Notes under the pieces: model-generated
Databases searched by the model: none
What the model was told of the DNA's origin: nothing
Seen by the model: only the letters and a program-made list of their open reading frames with translations
Position numbers and translations under genes: made by a program
Part shown: positions 5,752 to 7,969 of the stretch, piece after piece
How the letters are laid out: every line of letters begins with the position of its first letter
Numbering within the stretch: the first letter of the stretch is position 1
Assembly (NCBI GenBank): GCA_001782645.1
Contig: MFPH01000039.1
Location: 1-7,969 of the forward strand
Length of the DNA stretch: 7,969 nt
Source: Candidatus Levybacteria bacterium RIFCSPLOWO2_12_FULL_37_14
Lineage (GTDB): Bacteria > Patescibacteriota > Microgenomatia > Levybacterales > UBA12049
Direction of reading: 5' to 3'

Positions 5752-6288
5752 GTGAAGATTGGGATAGATATATCGCAAATTATCTACGAAGGAACAGGGG
5801 TAGCGGAACTTGTAAGGAATTTGGTGGAGAATCTATTGAGAATAGACAAAAAGAATGAATACGTCCTCTTCTTCTCTTCACTCAGAAAAAATCTCAAATC
5901 TCAAATCTCAAATTTCAAATCCACATCTCAAAACTTAAAGATTAAGACTTTTAGGTTTCCACCCATACTTTTGGATTTGTTGTGGAATAAACTGCATATT
6001 TTGCCCATTGAATGGTTGATTGGGGATGTGGATATTTTTATTACTTCAGATTGGACCGAGCCGCCGACCGTAAGAGCCAAAAAAGTAACTATTTTATATG
6101 ATCTTATTGTTTATAAATATCCCAACGAAACAGACAGAAAAATAATTGAAGTTCAAAAACGGAAATTGAAATGGGTCAAAAAAGAATCAGATCTCGTTTT
6201 ATGCATCTCGGAATCTACGAAAAGAGATGCGATTAATTTTTTAAGAATTGATGAAAAACCCTTAAAAGTTATTTATCCGGGGGTTTAA
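5752..6288 (+). CDS. Stand-alone N-terminal half of a GT4 (GT-B) glycosyltransferase
   Basis: A 178-residue protein that matches only the acceptor-side Rossmann domain of family GT4. MKIGIDISQIIYEGTGVAELVRNLVENLL is the first strand, glycine loop and helix. KKVTILYDLIVYKYP is the central strand, and SDLVLCISESTKRDAINFL is followed by KVIYPGV, the strand leading to the inter-domain linker. The stop codon comes directly after YPGV. The downstream full-length GT4 has YPG at residues 177-179, so the two N-domains are the same length and this one ends exactly at the domain boundary. The donor-binding half (GT-x-PRKN, E-x7-E) is absent, so alone it should not be catalytic. The GTG start has no Shine-Dalgarno but a -10 at leaderless distance. 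Either a deletion product or one half of a split enzyme is possible. The N-domain itself shows no frameshift or internal stop, apart from a heptamer repeat. Confidence 0.8.
   Translation: MKIGIDISQIIYEGTGVAELVRNLVENLLRIDKKNEYVLFFSSLRKNLKSQISNFKSTSQNLKIKTFRFPPILLDLLWNKLHILPIEWLIGDVDIFITSDWTEPPTVRAKKVTILYDLIVYKYPNETDRKIIEVQKRKLKWVKKESDLVLCISESTKRDAINFLRIDEKPLKVIYPGV
5889..5916 (+). repeat. AAATCTC heptamer tandem repeat (4 units) inside half-GT4 gene
   Basis: Three exact copies of AAATCTC (5889-5909) and one with a single change (AAATTTC, 5910-5916), continuing into partial copies to about 5931. It encodes the Ser/Asn/Gln/Lys-rich stretch around residues 47-64. The unit is not a multiple of three, so gain or loss of one unit would shift the frame. 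Confidence 0.9.
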
Positions 6289-6289
6289 T

Positions 6290-7435
6290 ATGACTATTGG
6301 AATAAATGGATATGAAGCGGTTGTTTCCAGGTTTGGATATGATCCAAAAACTGGTCTACCGATACGGGTTGGTAGCGGAGAATATTGCTTTGAGTTGCTT
6401 TTAAATTTAAATAAGATTGATAAGAAAAACAATTACATAATCTATCTTCCTCAGTCTCCAACTGCGGACTTGCCGAGAGAATCAGTGAATTGGCATTACA
6501 AGGTAATTAAGCCTCGAAAAATATGGACTCTTGTTGGACTCTCTCTGGAATTTTTACTCAGGCGTTCAAAACCTGATGCTTTTCTTTCACCAACTCATTA
6601 TTTGCCAATCTTTGCTCCGAGCCGATCTTTTATTTCTATTTTGGATACTTCCTATGTCCATTTCCCTGAGCTTTTTAGGTTCAACGATCTCAATCAATTA
6701 ACAAAATGGACTAAGTATTCTGCGAAAAAAGCAAAAGGTGTTTTTACGATAAGTCAGGCTAGTAAAGATGATATAATCAAGACATACGGAGTTTCAGGAC
6801 AAAGGGTCGTAGTAACGTACCCTGGAATTAGGCAAGGATTAATGATTAAGGATAAAGGATTAAGTATGGACGAGATAAGAAAAAAACATGGGGTTAACGA
6901 CAAATATGTTTTGTTTGTGGGGACTTTGCAGCCTCGTAAGAATATCGCCCGCTTGATAGAGGCTTTTTCAAAGCTAAACAAGTCAGACCTGAATTTGGTC
7001 ATTGTGGGTAAAAAAGGTTGGAAATTTGAAGAAATTCTCGCAGCTCCTGAAAAATTTGGAGTAGGAAATAAGGTTAAATTTTTAGATTCCGTGACCGATG
7101 AAGATTTGCCGGCTTTTTATAAAAATGCCATTTGCTTTGTTTTGCCGAGTCTTTATGAAGGATTTGGTCTCCCTGTTTTAGAGGCAATGCAATATGGGTG
7201 TCCTGTAATTGCCAGCAATGTCAGCAGTCTTCCTGAGGCTGGCGGAAACGCAGCCCTATATGTTGATCCGCTCGATGCGGGTGACATTGCCAAAAAGTTG
7301 GAATTAATGATTAATGATAATGATTTAAGGCAAAAATTCATAAAAAGAGGATATGTGCAGGTTAAGAAATTCAGCTGGGAGAAAACAGCAAGAGAAACAT
7401 TGATCGCTTTGGAAGGATTAATGATTAAGGATTAA
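6290..7435 (+). CDS. GT4-family (GT-B) glycosyltransferase, full length
   Basis: A 381-residue cytoplasmic or peripheral-membrane enzyme. The N-domain starts MTIGINGYEAVVSRFGYDPKTGLP, has the acceptor-side loop GSGEYCFELL and SILDTSYVHFPELF, and ends at VVVTYPG (177-179). The C-domain carries LFVGTLQPRKN with Arg216 and Lys217 (contacts to the donor diphosphate), LVIVGKKGW, FLDSVTDEDLPAFYKNA, and LYEGFGLPVLEAM with the E290/E298 pair of the E-x7-E motif. All key donor-site residues are present, so it should be an active retaining transferase acting on a nucleotide sugar; sugar and acceptor are not predictable. ATG is one base after the stop of the half-GT4 gene, and the G-run of that gene's last codons (near 6278-6282) is the only possible ribosome site, so coupling is likely. 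Heptamer repeats lie at 6837-6864, just after YPG, and at the C-terminus, which is unusually terminated in GLMIKD. Confidence 0.93.
   Translation: MTIGINGYEAVVSRFGYDPKTGLPIRVGSGEYCFELLLNLNKIDKKNNYIIYLPQSPTADLPRESVNWHYKVIKPRKIWTLVGLSLEFLLRRSKPDAFLSPTHYLPIFAPSRSFISILDTSYVHFPELFRFNDLNQLTKWTKYSAKKAKGVFTISQASKDDIIKTYGVSGQRVVVTYPGIRQGLMIKDKGLSMDEIRKKHGVNDKYVLFVGTLQPRKNIARLIEAFSKLNKSDLNLVIVGKKGWKFEEILAAPEKFGVGNKVKFLDSVTDEDLPAFYKNAICFVLPSLYEGFGLPVLEAMQYGCPVIASNVSSLPEAGGNAALYVDPLDAGDIAKKLELMINDNDLRQKFIKRGYVQVKKFSWEKTARETLIALEGLMIKD
6837..6864 (+). repeat. GATTAAK heptamer tandem repeat (4 units) in GT4 linker
   Basis: Units GATTAAT, GATTAAG, GATAAAG and GATTAAG are adjacent and encode LMIKDKGLS, immediately after YPGIRQG in the linker between the two GT-B domains. 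This is a permissive site for an insertion. Bases 6834-6853 are identical to 7413-7432. Confidence 0.85.
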
Positions 7436-7436
7436 T
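7416..7436 (+). repeat. GATTAAK heptamer repeat (3 units) forming the GT4/acyltransferase junction
   Basis: Units GATTAAT, GATTAAG and GATTAAT encode the last residues and the TAA stop of the GT4 gene. The unit junction creates AAGGA (7427-7431), six bases before ATG at 7438, which is the ribosome-binding site of the next gene. Confidence 0.85.
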
Positions 7437-7437
7437 G

Positions 7438-7969
7438 ATGAAAAAAATTATTAATAGAATAAATACGATTTTTTTGGAATTCGAAGTAATGATTCTTCAT
7501 CTTGTGGGGATAGTGCCTTGTCATTATTTCCGCAGGTTTTTTTATAGATTGGGCGGGATTGAGATAGGTAAAGGCTCAACTTTGCATATGGGCGCAAGAT
7601 TTTATAATCCCTGGAATATTAAAATTGGAGAGGATTCAATTATTGGTGAAGGTGTGGTTTTGGATGGCAGAGACAATCTTATTATTGGTAATCATGTAGA
7701 TATTGCATCCGAAGTTATGATTTATAATGCTCAGCATAACATTAAAGATCCGAATTTTTGTGCGATTCAGACTCCTGTTTCAATCGAAGATTATGTGTTT
7801 ATTGGTCCACGGGCGATTATTCTTCCGGGAGTTGCGATAAAAAAGGGTGCAGTGGTTGGAGCAGGCGCTGTGGTTACAAAAGATGTTGAAGCAGGCGTAA
7901 TCGTTGGAGGCGTGCCCGCAAAACAAATAGGGGAGAGGGATATAAAAAATTTAAATTACAAACTTGGCC
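7438..7969 (+). CDS. Left-handed beta-helix acyltransferase (NodL/WbbJ-like), 3' end outside window
   Basis: At least 177 residues. A short N-terminal helical region (KKIINRINTIFLEFEVMILHLV, perhaps membrane-associated) is followed by hexapeptide repeats: IEIGKGSTL, IKIGEDSIIGEGVVLDG, LIIGNHVDIASEV, VSIEDYVFIGPRAIILPGVAI and VVGAGAVVTKDV. His100 in YNAQHN is at the usual place of the catalytic base of the maltose/nodulation O-acetyltransferase group, and GGVPAK (157-162) marks the end of the fold, so only a short tail is missing. Members transfer acetyl or similar groups from acyl-CoA to sugar hydroxyls or amines. Here the target is probably the glycan made by the upstream transferases. ATG at 7438 has AAGGA six bases upstream; an adjacent in-frame ATG at 7435 overlaps the previous stop (TAATG) but is too close to the AAGGA. 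Confidence 0.88.
   Translation, partial: MKKIINRINTIFLEFEVMILHLVGIVPCHYFRRFFYRLGGIEIGKGSTLHMGARFYNPWNIKIGEDSIIGEGVVLDGRDNLIIGNHVDIASEVMIYNAQHNIKDPNFCAIQTPVSIEDYVFIGPRAIILPGVAIKKGAVVGAGAVVTKDVEAGVIVGGVPAKQIGERDIKNLNYKLG

Noticed and set aside
5889..5931. AAATCTC repeat as a CRISPR-like array
   Set aside because: Units are 7 bases and directly adjacent with no spacers.
1..7969. tRNA, rRNA, transposase or riboswitch
   Set aside because: Nothing resembling a tRNA, rRNA segment, insertion-sequence ends or a known riboswitch was seen on either strand. The longest gaps between genes are about 120 bases.

Overview
The window looks like part of a bacterial genome from the Candidate Phyla Radiation (Patescibacteria), most likely a Microgenomates-type lineage. 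This is inferred from style, not from a marker gene. The DNA is AT-rich and densely packed. It holds small membrane proteins, a DMT exporter, GT4 glycosyltransferases of a type I associate with that group, and a secreted lipase with Thr-Pro linkers. Heptanucleotide repeats are scattered through coding sequence. Genes read cleanly in the standard bacterial code. All nine visible stop codons are TAA or TAG, and no gene has in-frame TGA, so the TGA-to-Gly code of Gracilibacteria/Absconditabacteria is excluded.

Layout, left to right: (1) the 3' end of a membrane-anchored GT2 glycosyltransferase (+), with a class I SAM methyltransferase (-) converging on it. (2) A divergent intergenic region with a promoter facing each way, leading right into a TylF/MycF-type O-methyltransferase (+), a 73-aa membrane protein (+) and an EamA/DMT transporter (+). 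The last two overlap by 11 bases. (3) A large secreted and C-terminally membrane-tethered LCAT/PGAP1-like alpha/beta hydrolase (+, 856 aa). (4) An 80-aa two-helix membrane protein (-) whose 3' end overlaps that of the lipase. (5) A second divergent promoter region with a CACAAA-N5-TTTGTG palindrome. (6) A tight operon (+): a GT4 protein that consists only of the N-terminal Rossmann half, a full-length GT4 glycosyltransferase one base downstream, and a left-handed beta-helix acyltransferase that runs off the right edge.

Functionally, most of the window fits cell-surface biogenesis. The glycosyltransferases build a glycan on a lipid carrier or surface acceptor. The two methyltransferases and the acyltransferase could decorate sugars, the EamA protein moves a small metabolite, and the lipase acts outside the cell while tethered to it.

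The most interesting signals are: two GTG-start genes whose -10 box lies exactly where leaderless transcription would place the start codon at or next to the mRNA 5' end; a half glycosyltransferase that ends exactly at the YPG motif joining the two GT-B domains; and several 7-bp tandem repeat tracts inside the glycosyltransferase genes. One tract could act as a frameshift switch, and another supplies both the stop of one gene and the ribosome-binding site of the next.
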